The notes beneath the pieces are model-generated. The model ran no database searches, was not told the origin of the DNA, and saw only the letters and a program-made list of their open reading frames with translations. Of a stretch of DNA of 64,000 nucleotides, positions 62,932-64,000 are shown piece after piece. The stretch's first letter is position 1. Every line of letters begins with the position of its first letter. Position numbers and translations under genes: made by a program. The DNA comes from Streptomyces himalayensis subsp. himalayensis (GTDB taxonomy: Bacteria; Actinomycetota; Actinomycetes; Streptomycetales; Streptomycetaceae), in the NCBI RefSeq assembly GCF_013778455.1, contig NZ_JACEHE010000019.1, positions 62,001-126,000 of the forward strand, read 5' to 3'.

Positions 62932-63540
62932 TCACCATCCGAGCAGTGCGGGACTGTGGCTGGCGTACATCGCCAGGCAGTCCTCGTAGCGCGGCAGCAG
63001 CCCAGCCCGCTCGGCCTCGGCGAGGGTGGGCGCCTCGGCGTCCTTCGCGGAGAGGAGGGGTTCGAACACCTCGGGCCAGGCGATGCCGAGCTGTTCGTCG
63101 AGCGGGTGGATGCCGTGCTCGCGGCTCGGCGTGTACGGGGTCGAGCAGAGGTACACCACCGTCGCCTCGTCGCTCAGTGCCATGAAGGCGTGGCCGAGGC
63201 CCTCCGCGAGGAACACGCTGCGGTGGTCCACGTCGTCGAGGCGTACGGCCTCCCACTGTTTGTACGTGGGCGAGCCGACGCGGATGTCGACGATCACGTC
63301 GAGCACCACTCCGCGCACGCACTTCACGTACTTCGCCTGGCTGGGCGGGACGTCGGCGTAGTGGATGCCACGCAGCACGCCCCTGCGTGAGACAGAGCAG
63401 TTGGCCTGGGCGAGGCTCAGGGACCGTCCCGCGCCCTCATGGAACGGGCCTTCCTTGAACCACTCGTGGAAGGCGCCGCGCTCGTCCGGGAACACCCTGG
63501 GCTCCCACGCCCACGCACCCTCGATCGTCAGTGGACGCAT
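62932..63540 (-). CDS. rmlC: dTDP-4-dehydrorhamnose 3,5-epimerase
   Basis: This 202-residue cupin has PRVFPDERGAFHEWFK, LAQANCSVSRRGVLRGIHYA, YVKCVRGVVLDVIVDIR, VFLAEGLGHAFMALSD and the catalytic His and Tyr environment of RmlC. It converts the 4-keto-6-deoxyglucose intermediate to the rhamnose configuration. It leads an operon with two TarS-like transferases, 12 kb from rmlABD, and is the only rmlC in the window. Confidence 0.95.
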   Translation of the reverse strand: MRPLTIEGAWAWEPRVFPDERGAFHEWFKEGPFHEGAGRSLSLAQANCSVSRRGVLRGIHYADVPPSQAKYVKCVRGVVLDVIVDIRVGSPTYKQWEAVRLDDVDHRSVFLAEGLGHAFMALSDEATVVYLCSTPYTPSREHGIHPLDEQLGIAWPEVFEPLLSAKDAEAPTLAEAERAGLLPRYEDCLAMYASHSPALLGW

Positions 63541-63640
63541 CTGAGCAGACCTCTCATTTCGCCATATTGACCAATACCTACAACTGGGAAGCCGTACGAG
63601 AGGTTGCGGGGCGGCGGGTGCCCGAGCGGAACGTGTGTCC

Positions 63641-63787
63641 TCAGCTCTGCTGCCCCGCCATGACCGTGATGAGCCCGAGTACGACCATGAACGATCGCGT
63701 CCAGGTCCACAGCGATGTCCGCAGGGTCGACTCGGCGTTGTACGCGACGACCAGGATGCCGATCCTGGGAGCCGGGGTCTGCGTCAC
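63641..63787 (-). pseudogene. 48-residue chimeric ORF: GT2 N-terminus joined in frame to flippase C-terminus
   Basis: GTG at 63787 opens VTQTPAPRIGILVVAYNAES followed by TL, the first 22 residues of the GT2-methyltransferase at 57015-58535. It then continues without a frame break as RTSLWTWTRSFMVVLGLITV and MAGQQS, the last 26 residues of the small flippase at 56558-56932, ending at TGA 63641. It results from one deletion that removed about 1.8 kb from a duplicated gene pair. A functional peptide is unlikely but it could be translated, since the start region is intact. Confidence 0.88.
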
Positions 63788-63980
63788 GGGGTAGTTCCTC
63801 ATCTTCGCTTGGAAATATGCTTACTTGGCCGAGTGGTCGGCGAGTTCGGAGGCTCTCTCGGAACGGGGGGCACCGATCTTCGTCAGTGCTTGGAGGTGGT
63901 TCCCGGCTGTGGCGCCCGGGCGGATGAGAAGCCTGTACATGCCGCTGGCGATGCCCGCCGCGAGGACGGCCCAGCCGAAT
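63723..63980. repeat. Right copy of a diverged duplication
   Basis: It matches 58471-58735. The two copies share the junction between the start of the GT2 gene and the end of a GT-C gene. Divergence is highest in the spacer and at the GT-C stop. Confidence 0.85.
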
Positions 63981-64000
63981 GCGCCGAGCAACAGCGTCTC
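63821..64000 (-). CDS. GT-C membrane glycosyltransferase, C-terminal part (copy 3 of 3)
   Basis: The minus strand is open from the window edge to TAA (63823-63821). It encodes ETLLLGAFGWAVLAAGIASG, MYRLLIRPGATAGNHLQALT and a polar tail ending ELADHSAK. The last TM and GIASG motif match the GT-C genes at 28002 and 54451. The rest of the gene lies beyond the window. Confidence 0.8.
   Translation of the reverse strand, partial: ETLLLGAFGWAVLAAGIASGMYRLLIRPGATAGNHLQALTKIGAPRSERASELADHSAK

Noticed and set aside
59860-63390. Open reading frame of 1176 codons on the plus strand
   Set aside because: It lies opposite three well-supported genes (two TarS-like transferases and rmlC) and has the amino acid bias of a GC shadow.

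Overview
The window looks like a Streptomyces chromosome. It has very high GC, GTG and TTG starts, tmRNA-smpB-S41 peptidase-ftsX-ftsE-prfB in the usual actinobacterial order, two Pkn-type kinases in the pkaB/pkaA arrangement, sugar ABC importers without their own ATPase, and an LAXTG surface protein. All calls come from reading the sequence; no database search was run.

Layout. (1) 1-6.6 kb is a glycan-use locus: the end of an ABC permease, a GH31 alpha-xylosidase, a LacI-type regulator and a secreted GH3 enzyme with an inserted beta-trefoil-like segment. (2) 6.8-7.5 kb is a VapBC-like toxin-antitoxin pair beside tmRNA. (3) 7.7-18.4 kb (mostly minus strand) is core: ssrA, smpB, S41 peptidase, ftsX/ftsE, a small zinc-ribbon membrane protein, an LAXTG protein with Pro-Ala-Asp repeats, prfB and two Ser/Thr kinases. 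A 180-bp palindromic element and three short CCTTAAGG-centred repeats lie between genes. (4) 19-27.1 kb holds a large FHA plus FtsK/SpoIIIE-like protein and a three-gene sugar ABC importer ending at a strong hairpin.

(5) 27.2-64 kb is a mosaic cell-wall glycopolymer region containing transposase and group II intron relics. The first block (28-41.6 kb) has GT-C enzymes, a coupled wecB-methyltransferase-unknown-double GT4 operon, two more GT4 enzymes and a UDP-ManNAc dehydrogenase. It should supply UDP-ManNAc/ManNAcA and several transferases. The second block (42-50.7 kb, plus strand) has two TagF/TarL-type polyol-phosphate transferases, a fused CDP-ribitol synthase (cytidylyltransferase plus SDR reductase) and rmlA-rmlB-rmlD. 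A BY-kinase-like chain-length protein, a broken phosphatase and a second GT-C enzyme follow. The last block (56.5-64 kb, minus strand) has a small EamA/ArnE-like flippase, a GT2-methyltransferase fusion, two TarS/TarP-like transferases, rmlC and the end of a third GT-C enzyme. Together these predict a poly(ribitol phosphate)-type wall teichoic acid decorated by TarS-like enzymes, with L-rhamnose and ManNAc-derived sugars also available.

The most unusual structure is at 56.5-64 kb. The minus-strand set GT-C / GT2-methyltransferase / flippase appears to have been duplicated. The left copy kept the last two genes and only a tail of the GT-C gene. The right copy kept the GT-C gene, while its other two genes collapsed into an in-frame 48-residue chimeric ORF. 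The two TarS-like genes and rmlC lie between the copies.
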